From contig JAJYUA010000010.1 in assembly GCA_021792755.1 (NCBI GenBank), forward strand, positions 1 to 64,000: a DNA stretch of 64,000 bases, in the 5' to 3' direction. This document shows, in pieces, positions 9,482 through 18,918 of the stretch. Numbering within the stretch: position 1 is the stretch's first letter; each line of letters opens with the position of its first letter. Both the position numbers and the translations under genes were made by a program. Below the pieces are notes generated by a model that did no database searches, had not been told where the DNA came from, and worked only from the letters and a program-made list of their open reading frames with translations. The DNA is from Pseudomonadota bacterium. GTDB lineage: Bacteria; Pseudomonadota; Gammaproteobacteria; Steroidobacterales; Steroidobacteraceae.

Positions 9482-10621
9482 CTAGCGGTCCGGTCCGGGC
9501 ACGCTGCGCGAGGTTTTCACGGTGACCTTCTTGCCCGGGCGGGCCTCTTGAATCCCGCTGACGATCACACGGTCGCCGTTCGCCAGGCCCTTCGAGACGA
9601 TCCAGTCATCACCACGCGTTCCCTCGGTCTGCACGCTTTTCTCGACGACCGTGTCGTCCGGCGAGACCGTCAGTACGTACGGGTCGCCGGAAGCGTTGCG
9701 CTGCAGCGCAGCCTGCGGCAGCAGGAAGGCATGGATCGCGGTGCCGACAGCGAGGCGCACGTTCACGAACATTCCCGGCAGCAACTGGTGATTCGCGTTG
9801 GGCAGTATGGCGCGCAGGGCGATCGTGCCGGTGGTCGGGTCGACGGTGGCGGCGCGGAAATCGAGCCTGCCGGGCTTGCCGTAGGGCCGGCCGTTCGGCA
9901 GAGTCAACTGCACTTCGGCGCGAGGGCCGGCCGGCCTGAGGAGCCCGGCCTCGGCGTCGGCGGCGAGCTGTTCCTGCTCGGCGGCCGGCTCGTCGAAATT
10001 GACATAGATCGGATTGATCTGATCCACGGTGGTGAGCAGTGTCGGAGTGCCCTGGCCGACCATCGCACCTTCGGTAACTTGCTGCTCGCCGGCGATGCCG
10101 GTGATCGGGGAGGTGACGTCCGTGTATCCGAGATTGATCCGCGCCGATTCTACGTTGGCCTGCGCCTGCTGCACGAGCGCGGCGGTGGAGCGCTCGGCTG
10201 CCTCGTCCGTATCGAGTTGGGATTCGGACACGAGGTGGGCCTTGATGAGCACCCGGTCGCGTTGCGCGGTGATGTGGGCGTTGACGGCGTTGGCCCTTGC
10301 CTGGGCGAGCGTCGCCAGGGCGGCATCGAGGGCAGCCTGATAGGGCGCCGGATCGATCTCGAACAGTCGCTGGCCCGCTTCGACCTTGGAGCCCTCCCGG
10401 TACCAGCGCTTGAGCAGGACGCCAGGGACGCGGGCGAGCACGTTGGCTTCGCGATAGGCGGACAGCCGGCCGGTGAACGCGCGGGTCAGCGGGATCTGCT
10501 GCGAATGCGCGATCGTCACGATCACCGGCGGCGGCGGCGCCGCTTTCTCGGGGGCGGAGGAGCCGCAGCCGGCAAGCAGCGCGGCGGCCGCGCCGAGGGC
10601 CGCGATGGCGCCAGCCCTCAT
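9482..10621 (-). CDS. RND efflux membrane-fusion lipoprotein (AcrA/MexA family)
   Basis: This periplasmic adaptor links the RND pump to an outer-membrane channel. From the ATG at 10621 it has 379 residues with a lipoprotein signal (AALLAGC, lipid-modified Cys19). Lipoyl/barrel-sandwich halves flank an alpha-helical hairpin rich in Ala and Gln, followed by the beta-barrel (GRLDFRAATVDPTTGTIALRA). An upstream in-frame ATG at 10657 would add 12 charged residues and lies inside a direct repeat that looks like an operator, so I prefer 10621. It is first in the operon with the RND permease and divergent from the MarR gene. Confidence 0.9.
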   Translation of the reverse strand: MRAGAIAALGAAAALLAGCGSSAPEKAAPPPPVIVTIAHSQQIPLTRAFTGRLSAYREANVLARVPGVLLKRWYREGSKVEAGQRLFEIDPAPYQAALDAALATLAQARANAVNAHITAQRDRVLIKAHLVSESQLDTDEAAERSTAALVQQAQANVESARINLGYTDVTSPITGIAGEQQVTEGAMVGQGTPTLLTTVDQINPIYVNFDEPAAEQEQLAADAEAGLLRPAGPRAEVQLTLPNGRPYGKPGRLDFRAATVDPTTGTIALRAILPNANHQLLPGMFVNVRLAVGTAIHAFLLPQAALQRNASGDPYVLTVSPDDTVVEKSVQTEGTRGDDWIVSKGLANGDRVIVSGIQEARPGKKVTVKTSRSVPGPDR

Positions 10622-10648
10622 CCGATGATCAGCGGCTCGGGACGGATG

Positions 10649-10666
10649 TCTTGACATTTCTTGACA
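10649..10666. promoter_or_regulatory. Two TCTTGACA repeats one helical turn apart (candidate MarR operator)
   Basis: TCTTGACA occurs at 10649-10656 and again at 10659-10666, exactly 10 bp apart, in the gap between the divergent efflux operon and the MarR gene. Both copies also contain a consensus TTGACA -35 box for the rightward gene. The local MarR protein is the obvious candidate to bind here; this is inferred from position. Confidence 0.45.
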
Positions 10667-10783
10667 AACAGGGTGGAAACGGCGACAAATAGCGGTCCGG
10701 CAGATTGCTGCCGCGACAGTAGACTACAAGGCAGCAATAGCCGGAGCAGCCATCTTAGGGCAGCACCGTCCACAAGCCAATGC

Positions 10784-11359
10784 ATGATCGATAGACGGAA
10801 AGATTCACGCGACGACGTGCCGGTGCCGGCGCGGCGGGACTCGAAGTCCCGCCGCGCGCCGGTGGTGATGCCCGCTCAGCCGAAGGAAGAGCTCGGGGTC
10901 CGTACGCTCATCACCCGGGCGAGGGGCTCGGTGCTCTTGAGCCTCGATGCGGAGCTCGAGCGCTACGGCGTGACTGGAGCGCAGTTCGAGGTGCTGAAGA
11001 ATCTCTTCCGCAACACCAGCGAGACGGGCGCGAGCCTCTGCCGGACGCTGCACTACGACACCGGCTCGATGACCCGCATGCTCGACCGGCTGGAGGAGAA
11101 GGGGCTCGTGCGCCGCGAGCGCGGCGCGCGCGATCGGCGCGTCGTGCTGCTGCGCCTGACCGAGGCCGGCGAGCGGCTGCTGCCGCGCATCCGCCCCGCG
11201 GCGCGGCGCGCGCTTCGCCGGCACCTGACCGGCTTTGCGCCCGAGGAGGTCGAAAGCCTGAAGGACTATCTTGGGCGGATCATCGCCAACGGTCGGCGCG
11301 AGGAGGCCCAGGCGCCGGGTGCCAATACGGGCCGCTCAAAGAGCGGGGCCGCGCGCTGA
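10784..11359 (+). CDS. MarR-family transcriptional regulator
   Basis: This winged-helix repressor probably controls the divergent RND/MFP efflux operon. The protein is 191 residues from the ATG at 10784, or 163 from the ATG at 10868. The MarR core is clear: LDAELERYGVTGAQFEVLKNL, then a recognition region with LCRTLHYDTGSMTRMLDRLEEKGLVRRE, then the wing GARDRRVVLLRLTEAGERLL. The C terminus is a basic, Ala-rich tail. A divergent MarR regulator beside an RND pump is a classic local-repressor arrangement. Its last 24 bp overlap the convergent trehalase gene. Confidence 0.85.
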   Translation: MIDRRKDSRDDVPVPARRDSKSRRAPVVMPAQPKEELGVRTLITRARGSVLLSLDAELERYGVTGAQFEVLKNLFRNTSETGASLCRTLHYDTGSMTRMLDRLEEKGLVRRERGARDRRVVLLRLTEAGERLLPRIRPAARRALRRHLTGFAPEEVESLKDYLGRIIANGRREEAQAPGANTGRSKSGAAR

Positions 11360-13003
11360 GGCGCCCGGGGCGGGTGGCGGATGTGCGCCAGACCCGCTCG
11401 GGGGCGAGCCGGAAACCAGGCTCGGGTAGAGCGTGAGCAGCGCCTCGGTGACACCGTTGGTCCAGCCGAAGCCGTCCTGCAGGGGGTACTCCCCGCCACC
11501 GCCGGGCAGCTCCTGCTCGACGTTGTATTTTTCCACCAGCTTGCCGGTGCTGTCGTAGACGCGCCGCACCGTGGCGATCCAGCGGCGCGCGATGCTGTAA
11601 GCGAGTCGGCCGTGGCCGTAGCGGCGCAATCCGCGGATCGCGATCCACTGCAGCGGCGCCCAACCGTTCGGCGCATCCCACTGCTGGCCGGTCACGATGG
11701 TCGTGGTGACCAGGCCGCCGCGCCGCAACAGGCGCGCGCGGGTGACGGCGGCCACGGCGTTCGCCTGCCGGTCATCCGCAAGACCCACGAACAGCGGATA
11801 GAGCGTTGCGGCGGTGAGCTCGCCGGTGCGCCTGCCGGTGTGCCAATCGTAATCGGAGAAGTAGCTGAGGCGCCGGTCCCATAGATAACGGTCGATGGCC
11901 TGCCTGCGCCGCCGGGCCCGCGCGAGGAATCTGCGCGCGCAGCCGGACTCGCGCCGCGCCGCACAGCCGTGAGCGATCGCCTCCTCCAGGCCATAGAGCA
12001 GGCTGTTGAGATCCACCGGTACGATATCGGTCGTGCGGATGGTGGTGAGGTGACGCTCGTCCCCGAGCCAGCGCGAGCTGAAGTCCCAGCCGCTTTCCGC
12101 CGCCGCGCGCAGGTCCCGATAGACGCGCGCCGGCGGCCGGCCCGAGGCGCGCGCGGTGAGCACATCGTCCCGGTAGGACTCGTCGCGCGGCGTATCGGCG
12201 TCGGCCCAATACCGGTTGAGCAGGGCGCCATCGGGCATTGCGACGACGTTGCGGCGTGCTTGTCCCGGGCGCAAGCCGGCCGCTCCTTTCATCCAATAAG
12301 CGTACTCGCGCTTCAGCTCCGGCAGGTGGTCGGCCCAGGCGTGCGCCGGATCGCGCGCATCGAGCAGAGCGACCATCAGGTAGTAGACCGGCGGCTGGGA
12401 GCGAGACAGGTAGTAGGTGCGATTGCCGTTGGGGATGTGGCCGTATGTGCGGATCAGGTAGGAGAAGTCATCGACCATGTCCCGGGCGTTGGCCATGCGC
12501 CCGTCCGGAATCAGCCCCAGCATGGTGAAATAAGAGTCCCAGTAATAGAACTCCTGGAAGCGTCCGCCCGGGATGATGTAGGGCTTCGGCACGTAAAGGA
12601 GCGACGAGTACGGCGGCGGTACCGCCGCCGGCCGGGTGAGCAGCGGCCACAGCAGGGCAATGTGCGCCCGCAATGTCGGAGCCGGCGGGACATGCGTGCG
12701 ATCCGGCGGGGGAAGAGTGAAGTTTCGCTGGACGAAGCGCAGGAGCGCAGCGCGGCTGCGGGGATCGTCCTTGCGGTAGCGCCGCAGGATGATCTGGGGA
12801 GCGGCCTTGGGCACCGCGTCGACGAAGGTCATGCCGTCGGGGAAGATCGCGTCCATCTGGACGCGGGTGAACAAGGGCCCGAACAACCGCGCCGGCGTTG
12901 GGTAGAGCCGTTGCGCCCTATCCGCATGGGCCAGCGGGGCGATGAGCAGGCCGATCAGCACCGCAAGGGGCCACAGCGACGGGTGGGAAGTCCTGAATGG
13001 CAT
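11336..13003 (-). CDS. treA: Periplasmic alpha,alpha-trehalase (GH37)
   Basis: The enzyme hydrolyses trehalose to two glucose molecules. It is about 555 residues from the ATG at 13003, which begins a signal peptide (MPFRTSHPSLWPLAVLIGLLIAPLAHA). Both GH37 signatures are present: PGGRFQEFYYWDSY near the N-terminal third and QQWDAPNGWAPLQ near the C terminus. An upstream in-frame ATG at 13141 would put 46 residues ahead of the signal peptide and is unlikely. A tandem palindromic operator identical in type to the one before the neighbouring TonB receptor lies 220 bp upstream, so the two genes are probably co-regulated for uptake and cleavage of an alpha-glucoside. Confidence 0.92.
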   Translation of the reverse strand: MPFRTSHPSLWPLAVLIGLLIAPLAHADRAQRLYPTPARLFGPLFTRVQMDAIFPDGMTFVDAVPKAAPQIILRRYRKDDPRSRAALLRFVQRNFTLPPPDRTHVPPAPTLRAHIALLWPLLTRPAAVPPPYSSLLYVPKPYIIPGGRFQEFYYWDSYFTMLGLIPDGRMANARDMVDDFSYLIRTYGHIPNGNRTYYLSRSQPPVYYLMVALLDARDPAHAWADHLPELKREYAYWMKGAAGLRPGQARRNVVAMPDGALLNRYWADADTPRDESYRDDVLTARASGRPPARVYRDLRAAAESGWDFSSRWLGDERHLTTIRTTDIVPVDLNSLLYGLEEAIAHGCAARRESGCARRFLARARRRRQAIDRYLWDRRLSYFSDYDWHTGRRTGELTAATLYPLFVGLADDRQANAVAAVTRARLLRRGGLVTTTIVTGQQWDAPNGWAPLQWIAIRGLRRYGHGRLAYSIARRWIATVRRVYDSTGKLVEKYNVEQELPGGGGEYPLQDGFGWTNGVTEALLTLYPSLVSGSPPSGSGAHPPPAPGASARGPAL

Positions 13004-13737
13004 GGTTTTCGGTACCGGTTCGCTCGCGAGAGCGGCTCTTCTAGGCCAGAGCGCGGGCAGGAAACGCCTCGCGCCGAAAAAACAATGGGTTAGAGGATCG
13101 TTCACTTCGATCGATGGTCCGCAGGCAACCGGCTTGATCATTTCCCCTCACGCCTCTCGGGCGGCCGGCTGAAGTGTCGCACCGCATCTGTTGACCCGAG
13201 GGCTCGGGAGTCGCCGTCCTCCAATGACATCGATACCATGATGATATCGATATCAGCTGAAGCTGGCAATAGCATCCAACAGCCCGGGGGCGATCGGCGT
13301 TACACCCCTGATGAGTCCCATTGCCTCGCGAAAGGTGCACGCTGCGCGTGCGAGCCTCGGCGGCAGTGCGCTCGGTCTGGCGGCGACGGCGCGACCGACT
13401 TCCGCGACTTCGATCAACGTGACCGATGAAAAGCGATGTGCCCGTCTTCGACAGGTCAATCGCCGCCATCCGCTCCGCGATCCCGCCGCCGCGGATGGCG
13501 ATGCGGCGCTGCCCGCGCCGGCAGTTCCCGCCAGGCAGGCGTTCGGCCTCGCGCAGCGCCGCCGCGATCCTTACCCAAGGCACCTTCGTGCCGGCGCGCG
13601 CAGCCGCCTGCCACTTGAGTGCGGGCGCGAACGCCCCGCCCTCGCCGTGGCGGCCACCTCGGCCGCCACGGCGCCGCCGCGAACGCGAATCCCCCGCCGC
13701 GCCGGGGGGAAAGGCGCGGGGGGCTCCCGGGGCGGCT
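13004..13737. other. Intergenic region with LacI-type operator; no convincing gene
   Basis: This is a 734-bp gap between the TonB-receptor stop and the trehalase start. The tandem operator at 13225-13255 is the only clear signal. Minus-strand frames around 13253-13459 contain a short stretch (VTLIEVAEVGRAV) that faintly recalls the N terminus of LacI regulators. It breaks off before a helix-turn-helix is complete, so I do not call a pseudogene. Confidence 0.5.
13225..13255. promoter_or_regulatory. Tandem LacI-type operator upstream of trehalase
   Basis: There are two 14-bp palindromic boxes matching TGRYATCGATRYCA: TGACATCGATACCA at 13225-13238 and TGATATCGATATCA at 13242-13255. The central CG and the spacing fit LacI-family operators. 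The same pair recurs before the TonB receptor at 16602-16631. No LacI gene is in the window. Confidence 0.65.
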
Positions 13738-16305
13738 TCAGAACAGATACTTCAACTGCGCCTGTATCTCGCGGCCGAAGATGGGCCGGGCCATCTCGAA
13801 GCCGTTGCTGATCCCCGAGGTCAGGATGCGCGCATTGCCTTCCGTGAGCCCGATGGTGTCGGTGAGGTTCGTGCCCTGCACGCGCACCTCGAAATGCGTG
13901 CCGATGTCGCCCACGATGCCGGCATCCACCGTGTTATACGCGGGCAGGATCTGCTGATTGCCCGGGTTCGAGTAGCGCTGGTCGACATGGCTGAAGGTGG
14001 TGAAAAGAGTGACTGCGCCCCAGCTCATCGGCACCGTGTACTGCGGCGTGAACCGGAACTGCAGCCGCGGCTGGCGCTGCAGGAAGCTGCCATTGTTGTC
14101 GAAGCCGGGCGCACAGGCCCCGTTGGCCGCGAACTTGGTGCAGAAGTGCGTGTAGGTGGAGTCCTGCCAGTCGCCGGTCAGCTGCAGCTGCAGATGGTCG
14201 ATCGGGCTCCAATCACCGGAGAGGAGCACGCCGTTGGCGTTCGAGCCGTAAGTGTAGTTCACCTGCGTACCGTTGAAGAGAAACGCCTGAAACGGCACGC
14301 CGAAGAACTGGCGGTGGAAGAACGTCAGGGAGGTGAAGAACGAGTCTCCCGCCGCCTTGAACCCCACCTCGTAGTTCTTGACCTGCTGGGCATCGGGCGT
14401 GCCGCTGCGCAGATCGTCGAAGCTCGGAAAGTGATAGCCAGAGTTGACGCGAACGTACGCGCTCATGTGCTCGTTGAAATCGTAATTCGCGCCCACGCTC
14501 CACGCGCCCAGCGTATGGTCGTAGTTGGACGGGGTCCACTGGCCGGTGACCACGCTGACGCTGTTGTTGTAGAACGTGAGCGGATTGCCGTCGAGGTTCT
14601 CGTTCTGCGTGTTCTCGACGGTGCCGCTGATGTTGTCGTTCTCCACCCGGAACTCGGCGTCGAGCAGCCAGGGGCCGGTATGCCACTGATCCGACAGGTA
14701 CTCGGCGATGTTGCGGCCGCTGTAGTGATCCTGCAGGCTGTAGAAGGAGCCGCCCAGGATGCCGTTCTGGGTCACGTAGCCGGTGCAGGAGCCGCCGGGA
14801 GTCGCGGCGGTCGGGCAGCCCGCGGCGGTCGAGAGCGTCACGTTCACGAGGGGCGCGTTCGGCACCGCGAGCATCAGCTCGTTATTGCCCAGATACCAGG
14901 TGTCGTTGGCGGTGTAGCTGGCGAAGTAGGTGCCGAACGTGAACGTGTCACCCGAGAACAGCTGGCGGCTCAAGCGGATTTCGTTGGTGAACGACTGAAT
15001 CCTGTTGTCGACGATCCAGAATCCGAGCGAGGCGACCTGTGTGTTCGGGCTGACCGCGCCGCCGCCGACGATGCTCCCTGTCCCGCTGATGAACGGGCTG
15101 TTGCCGGTCGCGTCCATGATGGACGGCGTGCCGTTGGCGGTGGAGATCTGACTCGCGATGAAGCTCGAGAGCGTCTCGGGCGAGAGGTTGTTGAACAGAG
15201 CGTTGGTCGGCATGTAGCCGCCGGTGTAGCCCATGTTGTCGCTGAGCGCCCACTGGCCGACGTGAAGGTTCAGGTCGGCGCCGAACATGTGGACGTGGGA
15301 GCCGCGACCGTTGGCGAGGTCTGCACTGATGGTGCCGGGGGTGCAGCCGTTCGCCGGCTGGCCGGGTTGGACGCAGGGGAATTCCTGCACGGTGATCGCG
15401 CGGTTGGCGTTGCCCGCGAACGTGCCGGTGTTCGGGTTGAAGCCCGGGAAGGCCGATACGCGCTCGCCATTCGGGCTGACCGCGACCGGAATGTCGGTGA
15501 TGAACAGGTTCTTGTCGCTGAGTTCCCGGCCCCAGAGCAGCAGGTTGCCGTTGTGCCAGGTGTGGTACAGGGTGGCGGTGAACTGTCCGCCGTTATTGGC
15601 GGGGAACTGCGAGTTGCGCACGCCGTCCGACTCGCGGTAGAAGCCGCCGACACTGAAATACCAGTGATGGGACAGCGGTCCGCCGTAAAAGCCGTCCAGG
15701 CGGTACAGGCCGTCGGTGCCGAGCGTCAGGCCGATCTCGCCGTGCGGGGTCGGGGTGCCGTGACGCAGAATGTAGTTGACCGTGGCGCCGATCTGGCCGT
15801 TGGAGTACACCACCGAGGGGCCGCCCTGCACGACCTGCACCCGTTGCACGGTGTCGTCGAGGCGGATCAGGGAGGAGTTGTCCATGAAGGAGATCGTCGG
15901 GGCCGGGTAGACCGGTGAGCCGTTGATCTGCATCGTAACGTAGGGCGCATCGCCGCCGCCGGGGAAACCGGCGATCTCGATGTTCGGCCCGGTGTCGCCG
16001 CCGCTCGCCTCCGGCCACAGGCCCGGCACGATCTTCAACAGGTCGGCGGCGCTCGAGGCCATGGCGTCGTGGATCTGAGTGAGGTTGGCCGTGGTCACCG
16101 AGAAGCTGGCATTGAGCAGTTTCACGCCACTCGCCGTCGGTGTGGCGGTCACGATGACCGTTTGCAGCGAGGGCAGAACGGGGGCGCCGGCGGTGGAGGT
16201 TCCCTGGGAAGCCGGGGCCGCCGGATCGGCCGTCTTGGCGTGGACGCTGCCTGCCGCGAGCGTCAGTAGGCCGGCGACGTAGGCCGTCAACGGGTGACAT
16301 TTCAT
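13738..16305 (-). CDS. TonB-dependent receptor, probably for a trehalose-like or other alpha-glucoside
   Basis: This outer-membrane active-transport barrel has about 855 residues from the ATG at 16305, which starts a signal peptide (MKCHPLTAYVAGLLTLAAGSVHA) with AGAGG upstream. A TonB box-like stretch follows (LQTVIVTATPTA). The plug domain covers residues about 60-170, with DLLKIVPGL and VQRVQVVQGGPSVVYSNGQIGA. The long beta-barrel ends in a terminal Phe (QLKYLF). It shares a tandem LacI-type operator with the adjacent trehalase, so the substrate is inferred to be trehalose or a related alpha-linked sugar. Frames further upstream to 16632 run through the operator and are not used. Confidence 0.88.
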   Translation of the reverse strand: MKCHPLTAYVAGLLTLAAGSVHAKTADPAAPASQGTSTAGAPVLPSLQTVIVTATPTASGVKLLNASFSVTTANLTQIHDAMASSAADLLKIVPGLWPEASGGDTGPNIEIAGFPGGGDAPYVTMQINGSPVYPAPTISFMDNSSLIRLDDTVQRVQVVQGGPSVVYSNGQIGATVNYILRHGTPTPHGEIGLTLGTDGLYRLDGFYGGPLSHHWYFSVGGFYRESDGVRNSQFPANNGGQFTATLYHTWHNGNLLLWGRELSDKNLFITDIPVAVSPNGERVSAFPGFNPNTGTFAGNANRAITVQEFPCVQPGQPANGCTPGTISADLANGRGSHVHMFGADLNLHVGQWALSDNMGYTGGYMPTNALFNNLSPETLSSFIASQISTANGTPSIMDATGNSPFISGTGSIVGGGAVSPNTQVASLGFWIVDNRIQSFTNEIRLSRQLFSGDTFTFGTYFASYTANDTWYLGNNELMLAVPNAPLVNVTLSTAAGCPTAATPGGSCTGYVTQNGILGGSFYSLQDHYSGRNIAEYLSDQWHTGPWLLDAEFRVENDNISGTVENTQNENLDGNPLTFYNNSVSVVTGQWTPSNYDHTLGAWSVGANYDFNEHMSAYVRVNSGYHFPSFDDLRSGTPDAQQVKNYEVGFKAAGDSFFTSLTFFHRQFFGVPFQAFLFNGTQVNYTYGSNANGVLLSGDWSPIDHLQLQLTGDWQDSTYTHFCTKFAANGACAPGFDNNGSFLQRQPRLQFRFTPQYTVPMSWGAVTLFTTFSHVDQRYSNPGNQQILPAYNTVDAGIVGDIGTHFEVRVQGTNLTDTIGLTEGNARILTSGISNGFEMARPIFGREIQAQLKYLF

Positions 16306-16601
16306 GTTTGGTGCCTCTTCATGTGGGAGATGAACGGAAGGTGCGGCAGGGAGAATTCCCCGGCGGGAGTCGAGCCGATGGCCGGGCGTTGCGACCCATG
16401 GAGAGGGGTGTTGGCGTTGTACCGAGGCCGGATCGGCATCCTCGTGCGCATCCGGCATGTCCGCCCGTGAGGCTGCAATCCCTGCGACGTCCCGCCTCGG
16501 TGAGGCAGGACTGCCGTGGGTTCGAGCCCGGCGATCAAGAGCATGGCGGTTCCCCCCTGAAATACCGCAGATGAAACCGATGTGCGCTCCCGCTGGGAGA
16601 A
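16306..16601. other. Leader between operator and TonB-receptor start
   Basis: This is about 300 bp between the operator and the receptor start codon. It could be a long 5' leader. I see no gene, tRNA or recognisable riboswitch. Confidence 0.35.
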
Positions 16602-16631
16602 TGACATCGATACCAAATGATATCGATGTCA
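16602..16631. promoter_or_regulatory. Tandem LacI-type operator upstream of the TonB receptor
   Basis: The boxes are TGACATCGATACCA at 16602-16615 and TGATATCGATGTCA at 16618-16631, the same TGRYATCGATRYCA motif and arrangement as at 13225-13255. The two boxes together also form a 12-bp perfect inverted repeat (ATGACATCGATA / TATCGATGTCAT). It lies about 300 bp before the receptor start codon. Confidence 0.65.
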
Positions 16632-16801
16632 TGATGGCATTGCAATACTGCCTGCGCCTTGCGCCACAACGAATGAGCGTGGAAAACCGGTCCTGCTAAA
16701 ACCTGTTGCTCTATAACAACAGGAGCGGGGGTGAAAGGCCGGTCATTCAGCCCGGCATGGCCGAGGCGGCAGGGCCGCGAACCCCGAGCCGCCGGTCCGC
16801 C
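16632..16801. other. Gap between typA and the TonB-receptor operator
   Basis: This 170-bp stretch follows the typA stop. No gene and no clear terminator hairpin are seen. Confidence 0.35.
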
Positions 16802-18637
16802 TCAGGCGGTGAGGGCCTGCGGGTCCGGGTCCGTCTCGCGTTGCGCGCGGCGGCGCTCCTGATCGGTGAGATAGCGCTTGCGGATGCGGATCGAGGCCGG
16901 CGTCACCTCGACGAGCTCGTCGTCGGCGATGAATTCCACGGCGTATTCCAGCGTGAGGGCGATCGGCGGGGTGAGCAGGACGGCATCGTCCTTGCCGGCG
17001 GCTCGGATGTTGGTCAGCTTCTTGGTCTTGATGGGGTTGACCACCAGATCGTTGTCGCGGCTGTGGATGCCGACGATCATCCCCTCGTAGAGCTTCTCGC
17101 CGGGGCTCACGAACAGCCTGCCGCGCTCCTGCAGGTTGAACAGGGCATACGCGACGGCCTCGCCGTGCTCGTTGCTCACCAGCACGCCGTTGCGCCTCTC
17201 GGGTATCTCGCCCTTGACCGCAGCGAAGCCGTCGAAGATGTGGCTCATCAGGCCGGTGCCGCGGGTGAGGGTGAGGAACTCGCCTTGAAAGCCGATCAGG
17301 CCGCGCGCGGGAACGCGGTAATCCAGGCGCGCCCGGCCGTTGCCGTCCACGGCCATGTCCGTGATCTCGGCGCGCCGCCGCCCCAATGCTTCCATCACCG
17401 CGCCCTGGTGTGAGTCTTCGACGTCGACGGTGAGGGCTTCATAAGGCTCCTGCACCTCGCCGTTCACCAACCGGGTGAGCACCTGGGGGCGGGAGACGGC
17501 GAGCTCGTAGCCCTCGCGGCGCATGTTCTCGATGAGGATGGTGAGGTGCAGCTCTCCGCGCCCGCAGACTCGGAACACGTCCGGTGAGTCCGTATCCTCC
17601 ACCCGCAGCGCCACGTTGCTCTGCAGCTCCCGCTGCAGCCGCTCACGCAGCTGGCGGCTGGTGACGAACTTGCCTTCCCTGCCGGCGAACGGCGAGGTGT
17701 TGACCTGGAATTGCATGGCGAGCGTCGGCTCGTCGATCCGGATCGGTGGCAGGCCCTCGGCACATTCGCTGTCGCAAACGGTCAGGCCGATGTTCGCCGC
17801 CTCGACGCCGGTGATGGCGACGATGTCGCCGGCGCCGGCCTCCTCGACCGGATGACGTTGCAGGCCGGTGAAGGTGAGCACCTGGGCGATCTTCGCCGAT
17901 CCGCGATCCTCCTCGCCGTAGCGCAGCGCCACGGCCTGGCCCGGGCGGATCGAGCCGCGGCGGATGCGACCGATGCCGATGCGGCCCACGTAGCTGTTGT
18001 AGTCGAGCGTGGAGATCTGCAGCTGCAGCGGTCGGTCGCCTTCGGCGGCCGGCGGCGGCACGTGCTCGAGGATGGCCTCGAACAGTGCGGTCATGTCGCT
18101 CGCCGGCGTCGCGTGATCCTTGCCGGCCCAGCCCTGCAGCGCAGAGGCGTAGATCACCGGGAAGTCGAGCTGCTGGTCGCTGGCGCCGAGCTTGTCGAAC
18201 AGCTCGAAAGTCTGGTCGATGACCCAGTCGGGGCGCGCGCCCGGACGGTCGACCTTGTTGACGACCACGATGGCCTTCAAGCCGAGCGAGAGCGCCTTGC
18301 GCGTGACGAAGCGGGTCTGCGGCATGGGGCCCTCGACCGCATCGACCACCAGCAGCACCCCGTCGACCATCGAGAGCACGCGCTCGACTTCCCCGCCGAA
18401 GTCCGCGTGCCCCGGGGTGTCGACGACGTTGATGCGGGTGCCGCGGTATTCGATGGCGCAGTTCTTGGCGAGGATCGTGATGCCGCGCTCGCGCTCCAAC
18501 TCATTCGAGTCCATGATGCGCTCGGTGAGCTTCTCATGGGCGGCGAAGGTGCCGGACTGCCTGAGCAGACAGTCGACCAGGGTGGTCTTGCCGTGATCGA
18601 CGTGCGCAATGATGGCGATGTTGCGGATGGGCTTCAT
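16802..18637 (-). CDS. typA: Ribosome-associated translational GTPase TypA/BipA
   Basis: This EF-G-like GTPase takes part in 50S assembly and stress adaptation. It has 611 residues, the normal length. The G domain motifs are visible: G1 AHVDHGKTT (residues about 10-18), the G2 Thr in RGITI, G3 DTPGHADF, and G4 NKVDRP. Domains II, III and V and the TypA-specific C-terminal domain (RGRLFVSPGEKLYEGMIVG, then LTLEYAVEFIADDELVEVTP) follow. It stands alone on the minus strand between the receptor operator and a divergent ABC transporter. Confidence 0.97.
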   Translation of the reverse strand: MKPIRNIAIIAHVDHGKTTLVDCLLRQSGTFAAHEKLTERIMDSNELERERGITILAKNCAIEYRGTRINVVDTPGHADFGGEVERVLSMVDGVLLVVDAVEGPMPQTRFVTRKALSLGLKAIVVVNKVDRPGARPDWVIDQTFELFDKLGASDQQLDFPVIYASALQGWAGKDHATPASDMTALFEAILEHVPPPAAEGDRPLQLQISTLDYNSYVGRIGIGRIRRGSIRPGQAVALRYGEEDRGSAKIAQVLTFTGLQRHPVEEAGAGDIVAITGVEAANIGLTVCDSECAEGLPPIRIDEPTLAMQFQVNTSPFAGREGKFVTSRQLRERLQRELQSNVALRVEDTDSPDVFRVCGRGELHLTILIENMRREGYELAVSRPQVLTRLVNGEVQEPYEALTVDVEDSHQGAVMEALGRRRAEITDMAVDGNGRARLDYRVPARGLIGFQGEFLTLTRGTGLMSHIFDGFAAVKGEIPERRNGVLVSNEHGEAVAYALFNLQERGRLFVSPGEKLYEGMIVGIHSRDNDLVVNPIKTKKLTNIRAAGKDDAVLLTPPIALTLEYAVEFIADDELVEVTPASIRIRKRYLTDQERRRAQRETDPDPQALTA

Positions 18638-18918
18638 GAGAGGCAGATGGGGCTGGCGTATTGCCGGGTGGCAAAGACTTCGAACTATAGCAGATTCCGG
18701 TCCGGCCAGCTTTGGGCATTTCCCGTCCCATCCGGGCGCTCCGTGCTCTGCTCATGCGCGGTCACCCAGCCTGGCCGCGGTGGCGCCCCCGGCGCGCCGG
18801 CGCCAGGCCGGGCCGGAGGCGGGCGGTCGCACAGGCAAGCCGAGGGCGGCCGCGCTGAGGCGCCGGAGGCTCGAACTGTGCCTTGGAATCGTCAGCCGAT
18901 GCCCCCACATCTGCGTTG

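Noticed and set aside
13253-13459. Possible LacI-regulator remnant upstream of trehalase (minus-strand VTLIEVAEVGRAV)
   Set aside because: Only about a dozen residues recall a LacI N terminus. The helix-turn-helix and the ligand domain are absent in all minus-strand frames, so chance similarity is as likely.
13426-15918. Long plus-strand open frame of 830 codons opposite the TonB receptor
   Set aside because: High GC gives long antisense frames. The minus strand encodes a clear TonB receptor with signal peptide, plug and barrel.
16500-16545. tRNA-like T-loop (GGGTTCGAGCCC) before the TonB receptor
   Set aside because: No acceptor, D or anticodon arms can be paired around it, and there is no CCA end.
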